Shown here: one piece after another, positions 34,861 to 42,891 of the stretch
Numbering within the stretch: the stretch's first letter is position 1
Layout of the letters: every line of letters starts with the position of its first letter
Source of the DNA: an uncultured Aquimarina sp.
GTDB lineage: Bacteria; Bacteroidota; Bacteroidia; Flavobacteriales; Flavobacteriaceae
Length of the DNA stretch: 64,000 nucleotides
Reading direction: 5' to 3'
Assembly (NCBI GenBank): GCA_947496705.1
Contig: CANMDW010000001.1
Location: forward strand, 558,001 to 622,000
The notes under the pieces: model-generated
The model's input: the letters and a program-made list of their open reading frames with translations, nothing else
The model's database searches: none
What the model was told of the DNA's origin: nothing
Made by a program: the position numbers and the translations under genes

Positions 34861-34872
34861 TGATAAATGTCA
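34861..34872. promoter_or_regulatory. FNR/CRP-type site between ccoI and USP array
   Basis: TGATAAATGTCA (reverse: TGACATTTATCA), 47 bp from the ccoI ATG and 56 bp from the divergent USP ATG at 34929. In the ccoI direction it is followed by TAGTATCTCAG, as at the nap site. It probably controls both directions. Confidence 0.72.
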
Positions 34873-34928
34873 TAGTTATAGTGATGCCAACAAATTAGTT
34901 TTGGCAGATCACTTCAAACTTTTGGAAG

Positions 34929-35828
34929 ATGAAAAACATTCTAATACCAACAGACTTTTCAGAAAACGCATGGAATGCGATACAATATGCAGTTGAACTT
35001 TTTAAAGAAGTGAATTGTACATTTTATTTACTGAATGTATATACTCCGGCAATTTTTCAGTCTGTAGAAGGAATTCCGGCAGATATAGGAATAGAAGATG
35101 CATCAAAGGTTTTTTCTTTGAGTGAACTAGAACGTTTAACATCCAGGATTCAAAAAGAACTTTTCAATTCAAACCATACGTACAAAAGCATAACTTCATT
35201 TCAGTTTTTGGTAAGTGAGGTAAAAGCTATTGTAGAAAAAGAAAAAATAGATCTCATCGTGATGGGAACCAAAGGAGCTACGGGAGCTACCGAAGTTTTT
35301 CTGGGAAGCAATACCGTTCGGGTAATAAAATCAGTGAAAGATTGTCCGGTATTGGCGATTCCTGAAGGTTCAGACTTTATAGCACCATCTGAGATTGCTT
35401 TTGCAACAGATTTTAATCGTTTCTATAGTAAGAATGAGTTACAGCCATTAATTGATTTAGCCAAATCATTTGATGCAACGATACGAATTGTATATGTGCA
35501 ACAACAGGATTGGCCTTTAACAGATGAACAACAGTTTAATTTAAATATGTTGCATAAATATCTTGATGAGGTGAAGCATTATCAACATACATTGACCAAA
35601 AGTGATTCTGTGTCAAAATCCTTAAAATTTTTTACTGAAGAACTGGATATATACTTATTAGCCATGTTGCATTATAAGCATAGCTTTATCGAAAGGTTAA
35701 CGAGAGAGCCTATTGTAAAACGGGTAGCTTTTCATACACAAATACCCTTTTTGGTGATACCAGAATTAGGAATGAGTTCGGCTTTTTCGAGAAACATGGA
35801 AAAAGATACTCGAGTTGAAAAAATATAG
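34929..35828 (+). CDS. Two-domain universal stress protein, array member 1
   Basis: A 299-residue protein starting MKNILIPTDFSENAWNAIQY. Domain 1 (about 1-150) keeps the ATP-binding loop MGTKGATGATEVFLGSNT (G-2x-G-9x-GS). Domain 2 (about 155-280) lacks the loop and ends with the array's signature YKHSFIERLTREPIVKRVAF ... IPFLVIPE. There is an extra 20-residue tail. It is divergent from ccoI and followed by its own terminator. USPs are cytoplasmic proteins induced by stress or energy limitation. Confidence 0.92.
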   Translation: MKNILIPTDFSENAWNAIQYAVELFKEVNCTFYLLNVYTPAIFQSVEGIPADIGIEDASKVFSLSELERLTSRIQKELFNSNHTYKSITSFQFLVSEVKAIVEKEKIDLIVMGTKGATGATEVFLGSNTVRVIKSVKDCPVLAIPEGSDFIAPSEIAFATDFNRFYSKNELQPLIDLAKSFDATIRIVYVQQQDWPLTDEQQFNLNMLHKYLDEVKHYQHTLTKSDSVSKSLKFFTEELDIYLLAMLHYKHSFIERLTREPIVKRVAFHTQIPFLVIPELGMSSAFSRNMEKDTRVEKI

Positions 35829-35866
35829 CTGTAATTAAGTATTATATCCTGATTATTTAATTACTA

Positions 35867-35907
35867 AAAGGCCTATTGTTCAGTACATCTGGGAATGGGT
35901 CTTTTTT
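35867..35907 (+). terminator. Terminator of first USP gene
   Basis: Stem AAAGGCCTATT (35867-35877) with AATGGGTCTTT (35894-35904), including G-U pairs, followed by further T. It lies 39 bases after the stop. Confidence 0.55.
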
Positions 35908-35922
35908 ACTAAATCCGGTTTT

Positions 35923-36234
35923 TTAGTATTCTTCTTTACCAATAGGATGATCTTCATAAAAATCCTCAAAAGTTTTATCAGTAGTATACTGGTCTCTAAG
36001 TACTTTATAAACCATAATGATTACCATAATTTGACCAAAGCAGGTGAGATAAAACACCCAACCAAACTCGATATTCATAACTGCCAGGATGGTAACCAGT
36101 AATAACATGATAGAGGTAATGACCACCATAGCCATTGCAGAAATTTTCATCTTTTTATTTCCAAGGTAAGGATTCTTACTAATAAACGTTCTTAATGAAT
36201 AGCTAAAACCAACGAACCTACTGACAAAAATCAT
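35923..36234 (-). CDS. Small membrane protein of unknown function
   Basis: A 103-residue protein with two membrane helices (about 30-52 and 57-78) and an acidic C-terminal tail (DKTFEDFYEDHPIGKEEY). Not recognised. The start is uncertain: the first ATG (36234) overlaps an FNR-type palindrome that seems to serve the divergent USP. The ATG at 36150 (MKISAMAMV) gives a 75-residue two-helix protein. It is the only minus-strand gene inside the USP array. Confidence 0.6.
   Translation of the reverse strand: MIFVSRFVGFSYSLRTFISKNPYLGNKKMKISAMAMVVITSIMLLLVTILAVMNIEFGWVFYLTCFGQIMVIIMVYKVLRDQYTTDKTFEDFYEDHPIGKEEY
36222..36233. promoter_or_regulatory. FNR/CRP-type site upstream of second USP
   Basis: TGACAAAAATCA ends 52 bp before the USP ATG at 36286, matching the 52-58 bp spacing at other array members. 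It overlaps the first codons of the minus-strand small ORF. Confidence 0.5.
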
Positions 36235-36285
36235 AGTTTCTCACCTTGTCATTATCTAGTTTTGAGTAAAACAAAACATCTTGCA

Positions 36286-37134
36286 ATGAGAAAAATATTG
36301 ATCCCTACAGATTTTTCAAAAAATGGAATGAATGCTATACGGTATGCTGTAGAGCTCTTTAAGTATGAGCGTTGTGATTTTTTTATAATGCACGCCTATG
36401 CCGATGAGGTGTATGATCATAATACGTTGGTTTCTCGTGAGATTTTTAAGGAGTTAAAAGAAACGATTCATAAAAACTCTGATAGCGAATTGACTAAAAT
36501 ACTAGAGGAGATACGTCAAGTCTCGCCAAATCCAAGACATGAATATAAGACGCTATCGATATTTGGAACCTTGATTGATGAGGCCAACGATTTGGTAGAT
36601 AAGGAGAACATAGATGTTCTGATCATGGGTACTAAAGGTAAGACCGATGACCGAAAGCTTACTTTTGGGAGTAATACCCTGCAGGTTCTAAAATATGTAA
36701 AATGCCCGGTATTGGCTATTCCAAGTGGATGTTTATATACGCAACCCAAAGAGATGCTGTTTCCCTCAGATTATCTATTACCCTATAAGAGAAGAGAACT
36801 GAAGTTGCTAAGCACCTTGACCCAAAGTTTCAGGTCTACAATTCACTTCTTATATGTATCAGGTTTTGAAAAACTTTCTATTAGACAGGAGGATAACAAG
36901 GCTTTTCTCTCAACATCATTACCCGAAGCAAAATTGGAGTTTCACAGAGCACAAGCTGAAGACATAACAACTGCGATTAATCAATTTATTAAGGAACATA
37001 AAATAGACTTTTTGGTGATGGTAAACTCCAGGCATTCTTATCTGGAGAGTATCTTATACCAATCCACCATTGACAAGATAGGATTGCATATCAAAATCCC
37101 TTTTTTGGCAATGCAAAACTTAGAACGATATTGA
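36286..37134 (+). CDS. Two-domain universal stress protein, array member 2
   Basis: From ATG at 36286 (MRKILIPTDFSKNGMNAIRY), 282 residues; a TTG 24 bases earlier would add eight residues and is less likely. The ATP loop is modified: MGTKGKTDDRKLTFGSNTLQ still fits G-2x-G-10x-GS loosely. The second domain is degenerate, ending in SRHSYLESILYQSTIDKIGL. About 30 percent or better similarity to the other array members by eye. Confidence 0.9.
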   Translation: MRKILIPTDFSKNGMNAIRYAVELFKYERCDFFIMHAYADEVYDHNTLVSREIFKELKETIHKNSDSELTKILEEIRQVSPNPRHEYKTLSIFGTLIDEANDLVDKENIDVLIMGTKGKTDDRKLTFGSNTLQVLKYVKCPVLAIPSGCLYTQPKEMLFPSDYLLPYKRRELKLLSTLTQSFRSTIHFLYVSGFEKLSIRQEDNKAFLSTSLPEAKLEFHRAQAEDITTAINQFIKEHKIDFLVMVNSRHSYLESILYQSTIDKIGLHIKIPFLAMQNLERY

Positions 37135-37291
37135 TTTATGTATGTAGAGATGAAATACAATGAATATAGAGTATTGAAGTAAAATTTGGGAAACAAGAAA
37201 CTAGACAAAAAAATTGTTATCAAAAGTCTTGCATCCCGATTCCTGTCTCTTGAGTCATTTTAAATTATTGAATGAGATTAATTAAAATATT

Positions 37292-38143
37292 ATGAAACGT
37301 ATATTACTACCCACCGATTTTTCAGATAATGCATTTAATGCGATACGATATGCAATGCATTTTTTTAAAGATGAAGAAACTACTTTTTATCTATTAAATA
37401 CATTTACACCGGTATCTTATCACGCAGGATATTTGATTGAGAACCCCACACTTTATGGAATGGAAGATGTGGGTATGATCAATTCAAAAAGAGATATAGA
37501 ACGTATTGAGGAAAAGATCAGGAAAGAATTTAACAATCCCAAACATGATTTTGTGCGATTATCGGCTTTTAATACCCTGGTTGGCGAGATTAAAGAAGTT
37601 ATAGATAAATACAACATTGATCTCATCATTATGGGTACCAAAGGCGCAACTGGCGCTAAAGAAGTTTTTATCGGCACACATACTATGTATGTCATAAAAA
37701 AAGTAAAATGCCCGGTTATAGCAGTTCCTTCAGATTTTGAGTATGAAGAGCCTAAGGATGTTTTATTCCCAACAGATTACAATCTTAGCATTGATAATAA
37801 GTACTTGCCATTGGTAAAAGAAATTTGTGATAAACATATATGCAGGCTTAATATCCTAAATGCATATTATGGAGTGCCCCTGGATGGCCATCAGGAAGAG
37901 GTTAAGGATTTTTTAGACGAATATTTCAAAGGCAACGCCCATGTTTTTCATATAGCAGAAGGAGTAGATGTACTAGAGGCGGTAGAAGATTTTCAGAAAA
38001 AGTATAAGATCAATTTACTGGTGATGATACATAACAAGCATTCTTTTTTTGAAAACCTGCTGTTTAAACCCGTCATCAATCAAATAGCCTATCATACCAA
38101 TGTTCCGTTTTTAGTAATCCCTTCAGAGGAAAAGATGAAATGA
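37292..38143 (+). CDS. Two-domain universal stress protein, array member 3
   Basis: A 283-residue protein with an intact ATP loop MGTKGATGAKEVFIGTHT (GT in place of GS). The second domain signature is NKHSFFENLLFKPVINQIAY. No FNR-type palindrome was found in the 157-bp gap upstream, so it may have a different promoter or read through from member 2. It is followed after 19 bp by member 4. Confidence 0.9.
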   Translation: MKRILLPTDFSDNAFNAIRYAMHFFKDEETTFYLLNTFTPVSYHAGYLIENPTLYGMEDVGMINSKRDIERIEEKIRKEFNNPKHDFVRLSAFNTLVGEIKEVIDKYNIDLIIMGTKGATGAKEVFIGTHTMYVIKKVKCPVIAVPSDFEYEEPKDVLFPTDYNLSIDNKYLPLVKEICDKHICRLNILNAYYGVPLDGHQEEVKDFLDEYFKGNAHVFHIAEGVDVLEAVEDFQKKYKINLLVMIHNKHSFFENLLFKPVINQIAYHTNVPFLVIPSEEKMK

Positions 38144-38162
38144 AACTTAAATTTTCTAAAAA

Positions 38163-39011
38163 ATGAAACGAATACTAATTCCAACCGATTTTTCTGATAA
38201 TGCATGGAATACCATATTGTATGCATTAGAACTCTATAGAAATATTCCATGCGAGTTTTATATTCTAAACACCTATGATGTTACCCCGGTACGACTAGCT
38301 ACTACAATAAGTTCGCAACGAGTTGGGCATATTTATGAAACAGTCAAAATTGAATCAAAAGAAGGATTGAAAATGACCATAGATGACATTCATAATTCTC
38401 AACCTGCACTACATCATACTTTTAAAACACTATCTAAATCAGGGTCTTTGGTTGAAGTTTTAGAGGAACTAACTGATGAAGATCACTTTGATATGATTCT
38501 TATGGGTACCAAAGGAGCCACCGGGGTAAAAGAAATTTTCTTAGGAAGCAATACACAAAAGGTAATTAAAAATATAGAAGATTGCCCGGTCCTTATCATT
38601 CCGGAAGATGCATACTTTGAAGAAATTTCGGAGATAGCTTTTGCTACAGATTTTGAAAGAGTGTATCATAAAGCCGAGATAGCACCTATCATAGGTCTTG
38701 CAAAAAATCATGATGCTACCATAAGGATGATTCATGTATATGACAAACCGGGATTAGACAATGTGCAAAGCTACAATTCGAGCTCTCTGGAAGAGTATTT
38801 TAAAAATGTAAAGTATGACTTTCATGTCATTCCTGATTTCTCAACAATAGAAGACACTATCCAAGCTTTTATTGAAGAATTGGAGATTAATGTTTTGGCT
38901 ATGATCAATTACCCACATAGTTTTATCGAACGACTATTAAAGGAAGACGTGATCAAAAAAATCACGTTTCATACTACCATTCCTTTTTTGGTGATCCCTG
39001 CAGATACCTGA
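38163..39011 (+). CDS. Two-domain universal stress protein, array member 4
   Basis: A 282-residue protein. ATP loop MGTKGATGVKEIFLGSNTQ; second-domain signature YPHSFIERLLKEDVIKKITF. It is closest to member 1 by eye (both have EIAFATDF at the domain boundary). It is probably co-transcribed with member 3. Its TGA stop is also the left end of the FNR-type site of the next gene. Confidence 0.9.
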   Translation: MKRILIPTDFSDNAWNTILYALELYRNIPCEFYILNTYDVTPVRLATTISSQRVGHIYETVKIESKEGLKMTIDDIHNSQPALHHTFKTLSKSGSLVEVLEELTDEDHFDMILMGTKGATGVKEIFLGSNTQKVIKNIEDCPVLIIPEDAYFEEISEIAFATDFERVYHKAEIAPIIGLAKNHDATIRMIHVYDKPGLDNVQSYNSSSLEEYFKNVKYDFHVIPDFSTIEDTIQAFIEELEINVLAMINYPHSFIERLLKEDVIKKITFHTTIPFLVIPADT

Positions 39012-39020
39012 GAATTGTCA
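39009..39020. promoter_or_regulatory. FNR/CRP-type site overlapping a USP stop codon
   Basis: TGAGAATTGTCA, 57 bp before the next USP ATG. One arm base is off consensus (TGAG instead of TGAY). The first three bases are the stop codon of the preceding USP gene. The same 12-mer recurs at 39603 with the same spacing. Confidence 0.55.
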
Positions 39021-39077
39021 TAGAATTTATCGCAATTTGGAAATAATTTTACTCGATAATTTATAAAACTAAAAGTA

Positions 39078-39569
39078 ATGAAAAGAATACTCGTTCCCAC
39101 CGATTTTTCAAATAATGCATACAATGCTCTTTATTATGCTACACGTCTATTTAAGAATGATGCATGTCAATTTTATATTTTGAATACCTGTGATGTAGAA
39201 ATCCCTGTGCTAACGAGCATCATTGATACTACCCATGGAGATGAGCAGTTACGCAAAGAGTCTAAGGAGAAATTAACAGAAACATTCCATTCTATTGTTA
39301 GAGATACCGAAGATTTTAATCATTTTTTTGAGACTATTTCTACTACTAAAAAATTACCGGAAGTTATAGAAGAAACTGTAATGAATAAAGGTATAGATCT
39401 CATCGTAATGGGAACCAAAGGAGCAACCGGAGCCAAAGGGTTTTTTATGGGGAGCAATACTTCAAATATCATCCAAAAAATAAAGTGTTGTCCTGTACTT
39501 GCAGTACCAGATGAGTTTAATTTTGAAAAATCTTCAGAAAATACTCTTGCCGGGCATAATTCAAATTGA
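39078..39569 (+). CDS. Single-domain (half-length) universal stress protein, array member 5
   Basis: Only 163 residues, corresponding to domain 1 of its neighbours. It is highly similar to member 6 (KRILVPTDFS.NAY.AL.YATR.F...CQFYI.NT). The ATP loop MGTKGATGAKGFFMGSNT is intact. The C-terminus runs PDEFNFEKSSENTLAGHNSN and stops where the others enter domain 2. The lost domain 2 has left no recognisable remnant in the 100 bp before the next gene. It looks like a duplicate of member 6 truncated by deletion, possibly still functional as a classic single-domain USP. Confidence 0.88.
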   Translation: MKRILVPTDFSNNAYNALYYATRLFKNDACQFYILNTCDVEIPVLTSIIDTTHGDEQLRKESKEKLTETFHSIVRDTEDFNHFFETISTTKKLPEVIEETVMNKGIDLIVMGTKGATGAKGFFMGSNTSNIIQKIKCCPVLAVPDEFNFEKSSENTLAGHNSN

Positions 39570-39602
39570 TCATGACCTGAGCTAATATTTTATGAATACA
39601 AC

Positions 39603-39614
39603 TGAGAATTGTCA
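39603..39614. promoter_or_regulatory. FNR/CRP-type site upstream of array member 6
   Basis: TGAGAATTGTCA, identical to the site at 39009, 57 bp before the ATG. Surrounding bases (TCATAG.AT after the site) are also conserved, consistent with duplication of promoter and gene together. Confidence 0.55.
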
Positions 39615-39671
39615 TAGTATTCTTCATGTTTTCGAGATAGTTTTATAGTATAATTCGTAAAGCTTAAGACC

Positions 39672-40520
39672 ATGAAAAGAATACTTGTTCCCACCGATTT
39701 TTCTCATAACGCATACAGCGCTCTTTTCTATGCAACCCGTTTCTTTCAAAATGAAACGTGTCAATTTTATATCATAAACACCTTTGATGTAAACACTCCA
39801 GTTTTGACCAGTAGAATAGATACAAGCAAAGGTGATTTGCTATATAGGCAATTAAGGAAAGAGTCTCAGGAAAAATTAACCGAGATATCGCATTCGATAG
39901 TTAGGGATACCGAAGACTTAGATCATACTTTTGAGATCATTTCAGTTTCCAAAAAACTAGATGAAACGATTAATAAAATTATAAAGAGTAAGCATATTGA
40001 TCTTGTCGTAATGGGAACCAAAGGCAAAACTGGAGCTGCAGCCATTTTTATGGGAAGTAATACTGTTAAAGTGATCCAAAAGATCAAAGGTTGTCCAATC
40101 CTCGCAATACCAGATGAGTTTGATTTTGAAAACCCTAAAGAGATTGCCTTTGCCACAGATTTCAGGCGTTTTTATAAAAAGGAAGAAATACGTCCTCTTA
40201 TAGACATCGCTTCGCTATTTGGTTCTTCTATCAGGATTTTTCATATACACGAAGCAGAAAAACTGGATGAGGAACAAGAAAAAAACTTCAAGACATTGAA
40301 AGATCTTCTCAGTGGTCATGAATATACCATGCACTGGATATCTAAATTTGCAAAAAAGGCCGAAGTAATCAATGAATTTATTCAAGGCTTGAATATAAAT
40401 ATATTGGCTATGGTGAATTATCCCAAAGGTCTTATGGAAACGATCGCTAATGAACCGGTTATAAAAAAAATAGGTTTTAAGGCGTCTGTTCCTTTCCTGG
40501 TAATTCCTGCTGCAAGGTGA
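39672..40520 (+). CDS. Two-domain universal stress protein, array member 6
   Basis: A 282-residue protein. ATP loop MGTKGKTGAAAIFMGSNTVK; second domain with YPKGLMETIANEPVIKKIGF in place of the usual HSFIERL signature. Closest relative is the half-length member 5. Its TGA stop forms the left end of the next FNR-type site. Confidence 0.9.
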   Translation: MKRILVPTDFSHNAYSALFYATRFFQNETCQFYIINTFDVNTPVLTSRIDTSKGDLLYRQLRKESQEKLTEISHSIVRDTEDLDHTFEIISVSKKLDETINKIIKSKHIDLVVMGTKGKTGAAAIFMGSNTVKVIQKIKGCPILAIPDEFDFENPKEIAFATDFRRFYKKEEIRPLIDIASLFGSSIRIFHIHEAEKLDEEQEKNFKTLKDLLSGHEYTMHWISKFAKKAEVINEFIQGLNINILAMVNYPKGLMETIANEPVIKKIGFKASVPFLVIPAAR

Positions 40521-40529
40521 TAATTATCA
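40518..40529. promoter_or_regulatory. FNR/CRP-type site overlapping stop of array member 6
   Basis: TGATAATTATCA, a perfect 12-bp palindrome, 58 bp before the next USP ATG; its first three bases are the preceding stop codon. Confidence 0.68.
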
Positions 40530-40587
40530 TTGTTTTCAAGTAGTGCGGCCTATACATTTATAGCAAATAAACTTAAAATTTAAACGT

Positions 40588-41439
40588 ATGAAAAAGAAGA
40601 TCTTATTGCCCACCGATTTTTCAAAAAATGCCTGGAATGCGATAGCATATGCCATAGAGCTTTTTAAGAATGAGGAATGCGATTTTTATGTGCTTAATGC
40701 TTTTAATGCTACAGGATATGCCCTAGAAAGTATGATGGTCCCCGAACCTGGAGAGAAACTCTATGAAGAGGCAAAACAAAAGTCAGAGCAGGGATTAGGT
40801 AAGATTTTAGAAAGGCTCACCTTTCGCGATGAATATCCTAAACATAAATTCTATATGGTATCCCAGTTCAATAGTATATTGGAAGCTATCAAAGATGTTG
40901 TGGATAAACAGGATATCGAAATGATTATTATGGGTACAAAAGGGGCAACAGATGCCAGGGATGTGATTTTCGGCAGTAATACGGTGATGGTTATGGAAAA
41001 ATCCAGAAGCTGCCCTGTAATGGCAATACCAGAAGATGCTAGTTATCAAGACCTTAAAGAAATCGTTTTCCCTACAGATTATAAAATGAATTTTAAACGA
41101 CGCGAACTTCAAAATATAATAGAAGTGGCACGAATGAGTAATGCAGCAATCCGTATTTTATATGCGTCTGATGGAGAACCGCTTCATGAAGAGCAGGAAA
41201 ATAATAAAAAACTACTCGAAGAGTATTTTGAAGAATTAACCTATACCTTCCACACCTTATATAATGTTGATGCTCAATCTGCTGTGCGTTGTTTTGTAGA
41301 AAGTCGGGATAGTGATATGATCGTCTTTTTTAACAGAAAGCATAGCTTCTTTGGAAGTATTTTTTCAAGACCTATGGTGAAGAGCCTGGGACGATATGCC
41401 AAAGTCCCGGTATTGGCATTGCACGATTTAAGAAATTGA
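40588..41439 (+). CDS. Two-domain universal stress protein, array member 7
   Basis: A 283-residue protein. ATP loop MGTKGATDARDVIFGSNTVM; second-domain signature RKHSFFGSIFSRPMVKSLGR. It is the last of the tandem array and is followed by an eRF1-like gene in the same direction after 75 bp. Confidence 0.9.
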   Translation: MKKKILLPTDFSKNAWNAIAYAIELFKNEECDFYVLNAFNATGYALESMMVPEPGEKLYEEAKQKSEQGLGKILERLTFRDEYPKHKFYMVSQFNSILEAIKDVVDKQDIEMIIMGTKGATDARDVIFGSNTVMVMEKSRSCPVMAIPEDASYQDLKEIVFPTDYKMNFKRRELQNIIEVARMSNAAIRILYASDGEPLHEEQENNKKLLEEYFEELTYTFHTLYNVDAQSAVRCFVESRDSDMIVFFNRKHSFFGSIFSRPMVKSLGRYAKVPVLALHDLRN

Positions 41440-41514
41440 GGATAAAAGTTAGCAATATGTAGTATGAAGTTTTGATGAAGAGTATAACAAACAAAATAGT
41501 ATAAAATATAAACG

Positions 41515-41937
41515 ATGAAGAACATAGGAATCTGGATGGATAAAGAAAAAGCTCATATTATCACGGTAAAGGATGATAATGAGGATATGACGACGATCTT
41601 ATCTGGGATCGAGAACTTTCGTATACACGGCGGTTCTGGAACCCGGTTTAAAGGAGGGCCACAGGACGTGGTTCAGGATAGTAAATACCTCGAACGAGAG
41701 AAACATCAATTCAAGGCTTATTTTAAAGAGATCATTCCTTTTATAAAAGACGCCGATAAAGTTGCCATTTTCGGACCTGCCAAAGCAGGAGAAAAATTTG
41801 AAAAAGAGTTGATTGAAAATCACAAAGAGATTAGTGAAAAACTAGAAGGTGTTTTTAAAGCAGATAGTATGACCGAAAACCAAACCAAAGCGTTGGTAAG
41901 GGAGTATTTTAAAAAGTATAAAAAGAATATATTTTAA
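41515..41937 (+). CDS. Small eRF1-domain-like ('translational machinery') protein
   Basis: A 140-residue cytoplasmic protein starting MKNIGIWMDKEKAHIITVKD, with HGGSGTRFKGGPQDVVQDSK, FIKDADKVAIFGPAKAGEKF and ADSMTENQTKALVREYFKK. This pattern resembles the small bacterial proteins related to the third domain of eRF1 or archaeal release factors, which occur in stress gene clusters. A role in ribosome handling is speculative. It ends before a strong terminator. Confidence 0.6.
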   Translation: MKNIGIWMDKEKAHIITVKDDNEDMTTILSGIENFRIHGGSGTRFKGGPQDVVQDSKYLEREKHQFKAYFKEIIPFIKDADKVAIFGPAKAGEKFEKELIENHKEISEKLEGVFKADSMTENQTKALVREYFKKYKKNIF

Positions 41938-41986
41938 ACATAAGTTTTTATTGTATTCTGAATATTTCTAGTAATGTTGTACGCAG

Positions 41987-42015
41987 ACAACGCTGCCTGC
42001 TACTGGCAGCGTTGT
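41987..42015 (+). terminator. Hairpin terminator after eRF1-like gene
   Basis: A perfect 11-bp stem ACAACGCTGCC / GGCAGCGTTGT with a 7-base loop, 50 bp after the stop. Only a short T-run follows. Confidence 0.65.
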
Positions 42016-42037
42016 TTCACGTTTAAGTCTCGAGCAA

Positions 42038-42880
42038 ATGCAAGACCAAAATATTGATATTATAAAATCTTCTGGTGAAAAGGTGAAATTCTCCCTTCAT
42101 AAACTTCGTAATTCTCTGAAACGTAGCGGAGCAAATGATAAAGTGGTAGAGCAGATATTAGATACCGTTCGGGATGAGTTATACCAGGGAATTTCGACCA
42201 AAGAGATTTATAATCGGGCTTTTGCTTTACTCAAAAATAAGAAACCTGTTTTTGCATCAAAGTATAAGCTCAAAAAAGCGATTTACGAACTAGGCCCCAC
42301 AGGGTTTCCGTTTGAGCGTTTTGTGGCAGCCATATTACAGTATTCTGGTTATGAAGTAACCGTTGGGCAAATCATTCAAGGTAAATGTGTGTCTCATGAG
42401 GTTGATGTAGCAGCCAGAAAGAATAGTGAATATCTGTTGATAGAATGCAAGTTTCATAGTGAGCAAGGCCGCAATTGCAATGTAAAGGTTCCCTTATATA
42501 TCTATTCCAGATATCAGGATATTATAACACTCAACCGGGATCAAGATAATGGAAATATGATCCCCGATGAAGGATGGGTAGTGACCAATACTCGTTTTAC
42601 TAAAGATGCAATTCAGTATGGCAAATGTGCGGGGTTGTATTTACTCAGTTGGGATTATCCTTCAGAGAATAGTCTTAAAGAAAGAATCGACCGATTGGGA
42701 TTATATCCTATAACGGTTTCTACATTGTTAACCAATCGTGAAAAACAATTTTTACTAAGTCGTGATATTGTGTTGTGTAAACAACTCATTGGTGATGTTT
42801 TTTACCTGGATCATTTAGGCGTTTCAGAGCAGCGAAAGCAAAAGATACTACATGAAATAAAAATGCTGTGTAATGAATAA
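42038..42880 (+). CDS. ATP-cone domain fused to Mrr-type restriction-endonuclease fold
   Basis: A 280-residue protein. Residues about 7-90 form an ATP-cone (IIKSSGEKVKFSLHKLRNSL), the nucleotide-binding domain best known from ribonucleotide reductase and NrdR. Residues about 95-200 match the Mrr-like nuclease core: GPTGFPFERFVAAILQYSGY, then HEVDVAAR ... YLLIECKFH with the D-x(n)-E-x-K catalytic pattern. The C-terminal 80 residues look helical and end with QRKQKILHEIKMLCNE. A nucleotide-gated DNA nuclease is suggested. It overlaps nothing but lies 11 bp before the beta-CASP hydrolase gene, probably one operon. Confidence 0.75.
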   Translation: MQDQNIDIIKSSGEKVKFSLHKLRNSLKRSGANDKVVEQILDTVRDELYQGISTKEIYNRAFALLKNKKPVFASKYKLKKAIYELGPTGFPFERFVAAILQYSGYEVTVGQIIQGKCVSHEVDVAARKNSEYLLIECKFHSEQGRNCNVKVPLYIYSRYQDIITLNRDQDNGNMIPDEGWVVTNTRFTKDAIQYGKCAGLYLLSWDYPSENSLKERIDRLGLYPITVSTLLTNREKQFLLSRDIVLCKQLIGDVFYLDHLGVSEQRKQKILHEIKMLCNE

Positions 42881-42891
42881 AATGAAGCACT

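Noticed and set aside
34814..34873. Longer N-terminus of CcoI starting at 34873
   Set aside because: Its first codons are the FNR-type palindrome; the ATG at 34813 directly precedes the Cys-rich CcoI motif.
37141..37291. FNR-type site before USP array member 3
   Set aside because: Only scattered half-sites (TTGTTATCAA, TGAGTCATTT) without the proper palindrome.
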